Notes: generated by a model not told the origin, from the sequence alone. A stretch of 64,000 nt of DNA from Teratosphaeria epicoccoides (GCA_021401465.1 JADDMT010000013.1:1-64000); one strand, 5' to 3'. Numbered from the stretch's first letter, positions 37,601-48,053 are shown. Made by a program: numbers and translations.

Positions 37601-39624
37601 CGCGGAAGATGCAGGGCGCTAAGCTCAACTACGAGACTCACGACCAAGAGCTTTTGGCTATTGTTGACAGCTTCAAGGAGTACTAACACTACCTCGAAGG
37701 CGTAGCGCACCCTATTAAGGTGCTTACTAACTATAACAACCTTCGCGGCTTCATGGGCGTGAAGCAGCTAAGTAGTCGGCAAGCAAGGTAGGCGACTTTC
37801 CTCGCTAGCTTTGACTTCGTTATCTAGCATCGTTCCGGAAAGACGAATCCGGCCGACAGTCCTTCGCGACGACCGGACTACGACACTAGGGAAGAGGGTG
37901 ACTAACAGCTTCTCCCTACGCTGCAAACGAAGCTTGTAGTTTAGGGCGGCGATCCGTCGTTAGCTCCTCTTGTAGGTCGACTGCGGGTCTAATGGGGCCT
38001 CACGGCCTCCGCTAGTGACGAACCCTCCTATCCGGCAGTTGTGGCGACCGTGTCTAGCTCGATCCGTGCAGTAGTTAACCGGCTTACATGCGGTAAGCAT
38101 GCGATGTCTGAAGAACCCTTTGAAGAAGTCTCGAGACTTATTTAGCGGTTACAAGAGCAAGAACCGGAGTTGATTAATGAGGGTGTAGCCCTCCAGGATA
38201 CCGCAGGCGGTCCGAAGTACTAGACCAAGTCAGGCGACTTGTGGTACTTTGACAATAGGCTCTATGTACCTGCTAACCGCGCACTCCGTTCGCAGCTCCT
38301 CCGTATTCATCATGACGATGAACTCGCGGGCCATTTTGGCGTAGAGAAGACGAACGCACTTCTCGGACGCAAATACTAGTAGCCTACGCTAGAACAGGAT
38401 GTCTCTGACTATGTCAAATCCTGCTAGACGTGCCAGATTAGCAAATCTCGGCGCTATCGCCCCTACGGCGATGCTTAGGCGCTCCTACTGCCAGAGAGGC
38501 CATAGCAAGACTTGACCATGGATTTCATTACTAATTTGCCGCTAGCAAAGTAGAAGGGCGATGTGGTTAATGCTGTCCTTATAGTAGTCGACCGATACTC
38601 GAAGATGAATGTCTTCATCCTATGTACGAAAAGGTGCACAAGCGGCGAGCTTGCGCGGCTACTTCGCGACGAAGTCATATAGCGCTTCAGTGTCCCCCGA
38701 AGTATCCTATCGGATCGAGGTTCTGTCTTTACTAGTGAATACTAGCAAGAATTTGTGTTTGAGGCGCGTGTCAAGCACCGCCTAAGTACAGCATTCTATC
38801 CACAGACTAATAGTTAGACTAAACGTATGAACCAGACTCTTAAGTAGTACCTTCGGTGCTACTACGCTAAGAACCAGGATGCCTAGGCCGACGCAATTCC
38901 TATGGCGGAATTTGCAGTCAATAACAGCGTGCATGCTGCTATGCGCATGTCGCCATTTCAGATTCTTTATGGCTTTAATCCGGAAATACACCTAGAACCG
39001 CCTTAGGACGAGTCTTCTGAGGAGAGGGTGCCGGCCGCCGCGGAATCAGCGCGGCGTATGCGCGAGGTACATTCGGTGCTAATAGAACACTAGAAAAAGG
39101 CCTCAGAATCCCAGATTAAACATAATAACACCCGTGCTAAACCGATGTAGTACGCAGTTAGTACGAAGGTGTTACTATTAACGAAGAATCTCAAGCTGAA
39201 ACTTCCGAGCAAGAAGATGACGCCAAGGTTCGTCGGACCCTTCCGGATACGCGACGCGATAGGCTCGCAGGCGTACTGGCTATTGTTGCCATCGTCGTAT
39301 CGTGTGCATGACGTCTTCCACGTATCTCTACTCGAACCATGGGTACAGCGCGAGGGCGAAGAGCCCGCGGACCCGATGCTAGTAGCAGAAGAGAACGAAG
39401 AGTAGGAAGTCGAGGGTATTAAGGACAGTATGCGGCGTAAGGGCGCAACGCACTATCTGGTGAAGTAGAAAGGATACCTACCTAAGTACACACAATAGGT
39501 TCTGGCCGAAGACTACAAGAACACTCCGGAAGCTATTCGTGAATTCGAAGAGCGGAGGAAGCGTGAGCAGGGCTTGAGAAGGTCGATTCGTGGGAAGATG
39601 AGGGTTCTAGAGCAGAATTCTTGA
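34660..39624 (+). pseudogene. gag-pol of A3 (single frame)
   Basis: One continuous frame from ATG 34660-34662 to TGA 39622-39624, 1655 codons including the stop, with gag and pol fused and no frameshift. Gag ends in a CCHC-type knuckle near 35820 in which one Cys and the His are Tyr. The protease-like segment at about 36030-36100 reads LDDLAEVNVI where D-S/T-G would be expected. The reverse transcriptase YLDD box is at about 37048, followed by RNase H, the integrase core from about 38518, and an integrase C-terminal and chromodomain region at 39169-39530. Interruptions are mainly TAG. Two domains stay open over long stretches: 36442-36786 and 39169-39405. Confidence 0.92.
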
Positions 39625-39764
39625 CACGTGTATGTAGCGCATAACGCGCGAAGTGACAACGAGAAGCAAACGCCCTACTTATATATCATTGATGCCTAAA
39701 GGCACACCTAGAATAAACCCAAGAAGAACAAGAGACATGCTCGGATTAGCTTCGTAGCTAATGC

Positions 39765-41261
39765 TTAGCGACTACTAGTTAGGGGCTTCCTGACCGAACC
39801 CGAAGCAGGAGAGTCTTTCTTGTTGCGGTCCGCTAGGGACTGCCTACCTGCACGGGGTCCACTAAACACCCCGAAGCGACCATGAGTAACGGGGGTAGCA
39901 ACGCCACGAAGAGAGGCCGGCATCTTCTTCTTCAGTGGGTTGCGAGGGAGCTCGTCTTCGGAGCCTATAGTAGCTAGAGAACTAGCGACACCCTCACCGC
40001 GCCTAGTCGCGACGACTACCTCATCCTTAGCATTAGAAGGCGAAGAGACTCGAGCGCGCTTGCGGCTGTCACGCTCGGCCCTCGAGATCATCTTGCGCTT
40101 CTTGACACGAGTGTCGACCACATCATCGGACTCGGTGTCTCCCTTAGGCGTAACCAGTGTAGTGACACTACGGCGCGAAGGGATCACGTTAGGACCGAAG
40201 GTATCCTGAGCGTCGTCATCCTCCTCATCCTCAAAGATCTGGCCTAGAGGCTTGTGCCTTAGCGTCTTAACGGACGTAGTGCGGGTCGCAAGCGGGGAAG
40301 GCTCGGCTTCCTCGTCGCTGACCTTAATTTCGGCCCTGGCCCTCTTCTTCTTCTTAGACAGTAGCGTCGAGGCGGCGTAGGCAGCGGCGCTACAATGTGT
40401 TAGCTGTACGCACGCGACAGGATTCGAGTGAGTAACTTACGGCTTGGTCCTCGGGACCGGCTTAGAGGCAGGCTGCCTCTCGGTACGGCGCTAGGGCGTG
40501 GCCTTAGCGGCGGGAGCGGCGAATTGCTTGATGACCTTCTTGCGGATCATCCGCGTTTCGAAGTCATCGTTAATAGAGGCAAGGGCCCCGAGTTGCTGAC
40601 GCTGACAGCTAGTCGGATACTTCTCGACGCCAACGTTGGCCTAGCGGAAAAGTTAGCATTTCATACTTGGAGGGTACCCGCACTGTATGCGTACTATGGC
40701 GAAGGTCTCGACCCTAACAGTTAGCACCTTCAAGATCTTCTAGACTAAGTCTGCGATCAGACCTAGACAAACGTTTTCGCCTGTCAGCAGAGAGTCGAAG
40801 CGAACGCTGCCGTGAGAACAGTTAGCAGTCGCGGTAAAGCACGAGAGGGCGCCGAGCAGGTAGGCGAGTGCCTCGCGGTACTTAGCCTGTAGCCTGTTCA
40901 TAGTCAGAGTGCCTTCGGCAATCCCCTCGTCGCGCGCACTCTAGAAGTCATCGATGTTACGGCAGAGCTAGTTGTACTCGCCGTATACCTCTTCAGGGAG
41001 GTCTTGGCATTTTTGATGCTTGCCATTGTAGTTGACACAATTGCGGTAGACACTGCCCTTATTAAACCCGCTAACGCAGATCTCGGCTACGCTTCGGTCA
41101 GTACAAGTCACGCATACCTCGCGGGTAGGGGACGCCTTACTAACACACGGAGGAGAGATGTGTGCAGCTTAGCTACTAAGGTTGTCGAGGCATTGTCGAC
41201 ACAAGCGACGATCGCGGGCAGAGCGAGTAGCGTCAAACTTAGTCTGCAGCATATGAGCCAT
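39765..41261 (-). pseudogene. Antisense accessory gene of family A (A3 copy), spliced, ~481 aa
   Basis: Reverse-strand gene between pol and the 3' LTR, ending 140 bp from the pol stop. Exon 1 is 40441-41261, the intron 40390-40440 (51 nt, GTAAGT donor, GCTAAC branch, TTGTAG acceptor), and exon 2 is 39765-40389. The total is 1446 coding nt. The N-terminus has paired cysteines (CRQC, CVTC and a later NCVN.. ending QKC), suggesting zinc binding. The C-terminal half has an acidic run EDEEDDD and basic clusters (KKKKRARAE, KKRK, RKRAR) typical of nuclear proteins. Exon 2 from 40187 is open for 140 codons; exon 1 has a few TAG or TAA codons. The layout is conserved in A1, A2 and partly A0. Function is unknown; a nucleic-acid-binding regulator is a guess from composition. 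Confidence 0.72.
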
Positions 41262-41416
41262 TATAGCTAAGACAGGTTAATTGATCTTGATTGATTGATT
41301 AAAGAAGAAGGAGCTCTAGTACGGACCCGCAGACACGGCGAGGCGCAAGCTAAGCGAAGTAGGAGCGGAGGTCGATGTTAGTGTCTTAGAACAGGAAAGT
41401 TTAGGGAGCGACGAGG

Positions 41417-41424
41417 TTTTTATA
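41417..41424 (-). promoter_or_regulatory. TATA box candidate for the antisense gene
   Basis: TATAAAAA on the reverse strand, 156 bp upstream of the antisense start codon. It is conserved in A1 (about 5542, forward strand) and A2 (about 26090). It is an internal promoter candidate independent of the LTRs; no transcript evidence is available. Confidence 0.45.
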
Positions 41425-42045
41425 CCCTCTGACAGCCCCCCTGTTGCCTACCGCAACTGTTAAGCTAGTGACTCGAACCACATGCGCAGAGCACCTGCCT
41501 CTAGTTGACTCACAAGGGGACCGAATGATGCAATAACGGATAACGCGGCCGTCACGCATGTGCGCCGACTGCACTCGTGCTAGCCTACTAGCATGGAAAT
41601 GTGACGAGGCCCGCGCCAGGAGCGCGCTCCTGCCGTTTCGAGCGGCGCGCGTAGAGCGTCCGCGCACTTTCCTACTACCCTAAGGTTCTACGACACGTTC
41701 TTCACGGTCACGACTAAATAGGGACGGCCAAGCTACTTGGCGAGGCCGGCGCGCATGCTCGCCCTATAATTTCAAGGATTAGCCGAAGTACGTACTCGTG
41801 GTTTCCTGATATCTCGATCCGCATGTGAAGCGAAGGTGTTACAAAGCCGCCTAACATGTGACGGATTAAAACCCGCCCGAGTTAGCAGCCTCCGCCCCGC
41901 ACTCGCTACGAAGGGGTTAAGATGTGCGCATGACACATGTTGCGTAGGCTATCTACCTATTCACCCTTGCGCGGTGTAAGCGTGCTACATCCCGTACCCT
42001 ATATGTTCCGCGTGCGTCACTTAGTAAGGCTAGGGACATCCTCAT

Positions 42046-42059
42046 AGGAGGAGGGGCAG
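42046..42059 (+). other. Polypurine tract of A3
   Basis: AGGAGGAGGGGCAG lies immediately upstream of the 3' LTR, the usual site of plus-strand priming. The same tract precedes the A2 3' LTR. Confidence 0.6.
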
Positions 42060-42419
42060 TGATACGGTTGATACTAGGGGACCATCTGAACCGCATGGGT
42101 TCTAATGGCCGCCCTTGGCATGTAGTGACCCTGCCACATATAGCAAGGGGGTCCTTCGTACATACGTTAGCTTGTATGTCGTCCGAGTGGGATCAGTTGT
42201 CGACGTAGGACGCCCCCACGTCGCTGACCCTACGGTACCCCTACGGGGTTAGGCTCGGACATGCTTTCCCTAATTGAGGAGCGTCGGGGGTTATAAGCAC
42301 CCTTAGCGCCACCTCTGCAATAAGCAGAAAGCAGCGCTGTCTTGTACCTACTGAAAGGTCGGATTACTCTGCCACACTGCGAGATATTTCCATATCATAT
42401 AGCACATACATCTATATCA
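42060..42419 (+). repeat. 3' LTR of A3
   Basis: A 360-bp LTR followed by the GTTGC duplication and by B3 gag sequence. It is nearly identical to the 5' LTR at 34251-34610. Confidence 0.96.
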
Positions 42420-43706
42420 GTTGCCTTAGGACTGTCGCACTAGAAGGTGTACCCCTTAGCGCACAGATCGACTATGCCTTATTTCGGCTAGGGTACTATC
42501 CGGAACTATCTTTATCACTTATGTAAATTCGACAATCGTTGTCGTAGCACGTAGTCTAAGTAAGTGCGGCATGGTCTAGTTCTCGAGTAGTAGCGGCCTT
42601 TTGCTTAGGTGCTGTCGTTGTTACGCGAGCCTGCTCTATCCTAGGCAGCTCTTGTCGTTGCTTCTTCGCAAAACATTCGCGGGAAAAGTGTCCTTTCTTT
42701 CCACAGTTATGGCACTCGAGATTACTCTTGTCGAATGGCTTCTTCAGACCATTCTGATTAGGAGAGCCTTTCCGCGGCTTTCCTCAGGGTCTATTCCTCG
42801 GACGCCCCTTAGTCGCATCTAACTCCATAGGTTAGAGACTATAGTAATCGCTTCGCCATTTCGGTGCTAATCGTTAGACCTTATGGTTAGCCTGTGCTAG
42901 CTTGCGATTTCTATGTTGTCGTTCTTGCTGTCGTTCCTAGATGCGATTATCGATTCTAATCGCGAGATCGCTCATTTCCTTGAATGTCGTTAGCTAATCT
43001 CCTCGGGCAATTTCGTCTTTAACTGTCTCCTTTAGTCCCTAGTAGAACTAAGCGGCTAAAGCGTTATCATTCTAGTCGACTTAGGCAGAGAGGGTCTGAA
43101 AGTCCGCGCGGTACTTAGTAGCGGAACCCTTCTGCTAGATTCCTAGGAGAGCTCTCTCGGCCTCTTGTTGCTTATTACTAAGCCTAAACGCTTCGCGTAA
43201 TGCCTTAAACAAGGACTTGTCTAAGTTGAGAATCTCCCTAGTCGTCGTCTTCCTAGCTTCGGCGTTGCTAACATGATCCAGATAATCTGTTAGATAAGGC
43301 TAGATAAACTCGAATGCTAGTCCCTTTAGGTAAGAGACAATGTACATCATTCACTTATGATATGTCGTAAACTATTCCGTATCTACGTTAAATGCTAACT
43401 AGCATTATAGGATAAACATCTCGACTTGAGATCGTTGTCCTATGAACTCTGTAGGGCTTCCTATCTTAAAGCCATTATTACTGTGTCTATTCCCGGTAGT
43501 TAAACCTGCGACGGATGCTAGAGCCATCTTACTAAGGTGAATAGATTCGAGCTACTACGTGACTTGAGGTATAGCGGCAACTTGTTCTCGTAGTGTTAGT
43601 TGACTATCGCTAGAACTTGAACTAACAGTTAAAGAACTACTTAACATAGGCGTATGTTAAGCGCTTGACAAGTCTCCTGATGCTTCCTTAGAAGTAGTGC
43701 TTAAAA

Positions 43707-44195
43707 TGTCATAAGGGTAGGTGCCGATAGCAGGAAGGGGATCAGGTGTTAGACTCGCAGAGCTGTGAAGAATATTGATAATAGTAGTTAACCTTGTAAC
43801 TAACTCTCCTCTAAGCAAGAGAGGATTAAATTAAGATTAAGCACGAAGCTCCTAACTACCTGTCCTAAAGCTATCCCTATATACTAGAGAGACAGAGCAG
43901 CTCTGTTAGATCTGTCGATAGACCTGACAGATCCGTGTCTACAGATCTATGGACTAACCCTACAGATCTAAGGGTCTATTATCCCGTGACAGATCCCTTC
44001 TTCCTTATAGGCCTATAGATCTGTAGACTAACCCTATAGATCCGGGGATCTGTCCTCACGTGACAGATCCTTTCTCCTATGACTATGCCTATGACTCATA
44101 GTACTCCTATGACTATACTATGACTCATAGCACTTAGGACCCTCATGATCCTGTATCCTATAGTACTCCGAATAGTACTCCTGACACTTATGACA
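43707..44195 (-). repeat. 5' LTR of B3 (489 bp)
   Basis: A complete family-B LTR (TGTCATAAG..CTTATGACA when read on either strand). It contains all hairpin units of the GATCTGTC block at about 43905-44070, including the one lost from the 3' LTR. It adjoins unrelated sequence beginning TGCTG. Confidence 0.93.
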
Positions 44196-45175
44196 TGCTG
44201 TTATTAGGTATGCATTCCTTTGACGACACGACGCATTTCTGCTAACACTTCCTCGTTCATAGACCCTTTAGACACTAGGGTTAATTGGCTAGGAGACAGC
44301 CTTTCTATAGTAAAATTGATTGTACTTAATGTCACAGGTAAATAGCATGTACATAGGGGTTTATGTAGTATTTAACAAGTATAATGAGAGAGAGAGAGAC
44401 TATCTGCTAGTTGTCTAGTCCTTTATAGCCGGCCTTGTCTAGGGTCTAGGATTGCGCTCTAGGGTCTAGGGTCGCGCATAGGGGTCGCGTATAGGCCTTA
44501 GCCTATGCTAAGGACTTAGGGCCTTACCCTTCACAATTATTAACATCATTAATGTCTCTAGTACTACTAAGCATACCCTCTATATTACTAAGCTACGTGT
44601 TAATACGCATGTCGAATGCGTCTAGCTATAGTTTAATCGTAGTAAGCCTTAACTTAACTGCCCCTATTTTCTCCTTGATTAATAGCTTATGCTAGCGATT
44701 AGCATAACATCTAACTTAATTGTTATGCTTACAGAATGCGCAAGCCGTATTATCACGCTAGGACTAGACCCTATACTTATAACTACGCTTAGTGTATTTG
44801 TTACATAGATTAATAGCTAGCTTACCTTTATTAGTCTCTATAATATAGCTAGCTATGTCATACTTACATAGGAGGGCATCTTTCTCCTTAAGGCTAGTGT
44901 TGTAATTATACTACTAGCTCTCTTTAGACTTATACTACTAATTAGCAGTATTCTTAGTCTCTAGATAGCATAAACTACTACTACAAGTTAGTAACTACCT
45001 CTATAAGTATGCTATAAGCGCGGAAACAACTTACACTAGCGCTAGAGGTAGCAGCTTAGGTTCAGGTAAGCTAGTAGTAGATTCTTCAGCCATTTTAGTA
45101 CCTTGTTAGGAGTAATATTATAGTAATCTAAGGGTGTAACATAGTAAGTTGATAGCGGCGAGGAGGAATCACTTA
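44196..45175. repeat. RIP-mutated AT-rich remnant of an unidentified repeat
   Basis: This stretch is rich in TA and CTAG and contains the same stop-laden appearance as the retrotransposons, but it matches neither family A nor B. It includes a short GA microsatellite at 44386-44399. After about 45175 the base composition changes abruptly to that of ordinary genes, so this is the edge of the mutated block. No LTR or target-site duplication was recognised for it. Confidence 0.55.
44540..45093 (-). pseudogene. Gag-like remnant with zinc-knuckle-type motif
   Basis: Starting at ATG 45091-45093, the reverse strand gives one frame whose stops are mainly TAG or TAA. It reaches a motif CAFCKHNN followed by RCYANR and HK near 44700. 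This resembles the C-x2-C..C..H knuckle of LTR-element gag proteins, with a charged stretch before it. A further open stretch of about 43 codons on the same strand lies near 44210-44340. I suspect a gag gene of a third LTR family (Ty1/copia-like or gypsy) but cannot place it. Confidence 0.35.
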
Positions 45176-47164
45176 TAAATAAGCCGAAAATAGCATTGAA
45201 TCATAATAACAATCGCTAGTGAAGTGATATTTGGCAATAACCAGCTCAATTTGAGCAAACACGTGATATCAAAAAACACATGCATGTGGAATTGGCACAT
45301 TTGGACCGCCGTCGGGCCCCACTGATTCTGAGCGGTGCACGCCGATCTCTGCTTGATTCGCGTTTGATGCAAATACATGTCATCCACCACATCGCCGCCG
45401 ACGTCGACGTGAGCACCTTAAGCCCTTGAAACTGAGACCGTTGGATCAACGACAGCACGGATGACACGTGTGTTGTTCTCGAACATTGCTTCTTCTGTAT
45501 CGGTCTCATCTCCTGATGTCCAACAGTACCCGGGCCAAACCTTGACGAAATCAGCACTCTGCAGAAGCAACTGCCAAGTTCCAACGATTCAATGCGAAGT
45601 GAGACCGGTACAACGCACGCCTCAACTGCATCGGCGCGCTGGACTTGTCTTGCACATTGCTGTATATCAATGGGGATGCTCGTGCATGGGCGTGAACGGA
45701 CGTTTCTGGGGTACGAAGATCGAGGGCACCCCGAAGCAGCAGTGTAGATTCAGGTGGTGGCTGGATCGACCGCGACGGTGTTAGAGGCGTGTTAGGCTGT
45801 TAGTTTCCTGCAGTATCTGATGCGATGGACGGCGGGGGAATTCAGAATGTGGTGATATGAGTGGATTTTGTGGTATTTGGCCGGGTGACTGATGTTGTTG
45901 CTGCATATCACATGCAACATGATTCTGGCGATTCACCCGCTGAGCCGTATGTTTCAATATTCCGACATTTTGCAGCCTGCAACGGTGCCCAAGTAGGCTC
46001 ACCCCACAGGCAGCCGCTGTAGTTCATGCAAGGAGTACCCATCACGACAGTCGATGCAAGCTATGACACCCGCGACAGCAAGAACTGCTGGTGGAGTCTA
46101 TGACTATGGAGCGTGAAAGGATGGACATATGTGTGCTCGCTCGCCCTCCTGCACACTCTAGGATCAGTCCCGTTACTTGAGAGAGGCAGTGTAGGTACGA
46201 CCGCTCCATGCCACTGTGCGCGCACACTATTCGGGATTCCTCGCCGAATCTTCAAACTCATATCTTATGCGTTCCCAACCACCCGTAACGACTGATGTTT
46301 GGAGCACCCACTTCTTTCAACCTTCGTGAACCATCCGCGAACAGCACGGTCACTTCGTCAGTGCAAACGTCAGCCGGACTACTTCCTTACGCCACAGACC
46401 TGGCGACCAACAGAATTGCAGTCCAGCTCTCAAATCGTTTCGCAGCCGGCGTAGCAGGCTGCTCACCACTCTCCTGGCACGGCTATAGTAGTGCTGGCCC
46501 GGGCGCAAGGGCGAGGGCGAGAATGGAAAAACGCCGCATCTTTGGGCGGGTCGGTGATGATGTGTGGAATCAGGCTGCTCAATAAGGAAATGTTCGGGGA
46601 GCAGTAAGCAGTGTGCATGTGAATTGCCTGAGAAATTCCATCGAGGGTGCAGTAGTCGAACACTGATGGAACAAATGGTTTGGTGAGCGTTGTTGGCGCG
46701 GGACGATGTCTCGGCTTCAGAGGGGCGGTTTAAGATATATGGGTCGCCAGGCGGGTGTGGAGCTTCGCCCCTCGACTTGGTCGGAGACAAATAGAAGGGG
46801 TGTGGGACTCGTTGTTGGCGACATTCTACCATATCGGATCCCCGCGTCACGGTCAATAGAGAATGAATCGACCAGGTGGCGTCGGCGCTATCTACGGGTT
46901 TGCGCCCTCTCGAAACAAGCGATTGTGAGGACAGGGCTCAAAGATGTTGTGATCATTCGCCTGACATATTTGGAACACCGCGCCGCCGTTCAAGAAGGTA
47001 TTTGTGTACTCCAGGACCTGAAAATTTCTCCCCATGTTGGAAGCAAAGCAGAGCCAAACCTCGCTGTCAACCCCGCATCTCGAATAAATTCAATGGCCTC
47101 GGAGTCCCGTATCGGCCGTGGACCCCATCTTCAGTTTCGGCTCGCCGTCAGAGCGACTTTGCCG
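45176..47164. other. Gene-poor stretch next to the repeat block
   Basis: Normal base composition without RIP-like stops. Several open frames of 60-260 codons occur on both strands, but they overlap one another, lack recognisable domains, and show no clear intron signals linking them. I see no supportable gene. The frame 46295-46585 (+) and the reverse-strand frame 46350-46856 are the longest independent ones and remain unassigned. Confidence 0.5.
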
Positions 47165-47407
47165 CTAGCCGCTAGACGTTATCGTCAGCTTTGCTTACCC
47201 TTGCAGATCGGACCTGGACTAGACGTACCAAATGTTCTTACAAGCCTGTTCGCAAGTCTGTCCTGGGAACGGCTTCGCTGCACAAGAGTTTCGGCAAGCT
47301 GTACACGGGGCACCCGGGTCCTTCTTCGGGTCATCACCAATGTTGATCGCCAAGGCTTGAGTGGCGAGAAGCCCGGTGAGTGCGAGAGCGAGCTTAGGGA
47401 AGTTCAT
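47165..47407 (-). CDS. Small secreted six-cysteine protein (effector-like)
   Basis: The predicted protein starts at ATG 47405-47407 with a classic signal peptide (residues 1-20, basic N-region, leucine/alanine core, ALA cleavage motif). The mature part begins INIGDDPKKDPG and carries five cysteines in exon 1. I place an intron at 47172-47228 (57 nt, donor GTACGT, branch GCTGAC, acceptor TCTAG). Splicing gives the ending CKNICG and stop TAG 47165-47167, a 61-aa product with six cysteines spaced C-x2-C-x3-C-x8-C-x3-C-x3-C, enough for three disulfides. Without splicing the product would be 62 aa with five cysteines, which is less likely. No family is recognised. Its location near the repeat block fits candidate effectors of plant-associated fungi, but its role is unknown. 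Confidence 0.72.
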
Positions 47408-48053
47408 TGTCGGTGTTGTCTCCTGATTGGTGGGTGTGGCTCTTCGTGGACTTGCTTCTCGCGAGGGACGCTGGTGGAGGAAATGTGAAGAAGAGAGAGA
47501 CGTGTCGGCAGAGTGGTTTTATGTGCTCTTGCTACCGGGCGCCAACACTGCCAATGTTTAAGGATTCTTACATTTGACGTGGTTGTTTGATCGCGACGAT
47601 CTACCGTCAGAAGCCGAGAACGTGTCGAGAGGTTTGCCCGCATGCTTAGAACAGCCAAGAGCTCAAATGCATCGGTCTTCCTGGTGCGGCGAGTCCGTGC
47701 CATGGATGCGCGAATCGAGATCCAAGAAAGAGTGCTGCGAGAGCGAGGGACAGCGTAGAGTGAGCATTCAGTATTGACTCTACCTATCAAGCGGTTGACC
47801 CATTAGGTGGCTGATGGGATCACCAGCCGTGACACATGGTGAAAGTAGTGACATCAAGGTAGCTGTGATACTGCGGCATAGCTGTACTGGTCCAAGGATG
47901 GTCACTTGGACCTTCCGTAAGCAATTTGTCAACGCCGAAACTCCAGAATCATTCTCCATTGACGCATGATATGTCTTTCCCATACCTCGCAACGCCACAT
48001 CAGTAGATAATAATGTTAATGGAACTGCGACGCCAGGCCGCATCGCGGCCAAT
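47408..48053. other. Intergenic between the secreted protein gene and ubc8
   Basis: Upstream region of the reverse-strand secreted protein gene and the 3' side of the ubc8 gene. Small overlapping frames on both strands show no domains. Nothing else was recognised. Confidence 0.5.

Larger units (their letters stand above)
34251..42419 (+). mobile_element. Complete family-A chromovirus A3 (8169 bp)
   Basis: A full-length forward copy with 360-bp LTRs and a perfect target-site duplication, GTTGC (34246-34250 and 42420-42424). Excision in silico rejoins B3 gag, so A3 is younger than B3. It carries gag-pol (34660-39624) on the forward strand and a two-exon antisense gene (39765-41261) on the reverse strand. 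A3 appears the least mutated A copy. Confidence 0.97.
30189..43647 (-). pseudogene. gag-pol of B3, interrupted by A3
   Basis: gag starts at ATG 43645-43647. It contains a recognisable retrotransposon gag core and a CCHC knuckle (CHNC..GHF..EC) before the A3 insertion point at 42420. Beyond A3 the gene continues from 34245 to the pol stop TAA at 30189-30191. Without A3 the span is 5285 nt (3n+2), as expected for a -1 frameshift gag-pol. The protease motif reads NSG instead of DSG through one G-to-A change. Reverse transcriptase, RNase H, integrase and chromodomain regions are all recognisable but carry TAG codons; the chromodomain end at 30333-30602 remains open. Confidence 0.88.
29041..44195 (-). 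mobile_element. Family-B chromovirus B3, full-length but split by A3
   Basis: Reverse-strand element with a 5' LTR at 43707-44195, a 3' LTR at 29041-29494, and the complete gag-pol plus antisense gene between. Without A3 and one duplicated GTTGC it is 6981 bp. Both LTRs belong to the same subtype (AGCAAGAGAGG segment), which supports a single element. Its flanks do not match as target-site duplications: the left side is B2 pol sequence ending AAAAG, the right side TGCTG of an unrelated repeat. This suggests rearrangement after insertion. Confidence 0.9.

Noticed and set aside
1..44195. Possible CRISPR-like or satellite array from the many repeated segments
   Set aside because: The repetition is explained by nested LTR elements and by hairpin units within LTRs; there is no regular repeat-spacer structure.
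46350..46856. 168-codon reverse open frame
   Set aside because: No recognisable motif, overlapped by an equally good forward frame; histidine-, arginine- and proline-rich composition typical of non-coding frames.
46706..47488. 260-codon forward open frame
   Set aside because: It lies antisense to the secreted six-cysteine protein gene, has no domain, and its composition looks like a chance frame.
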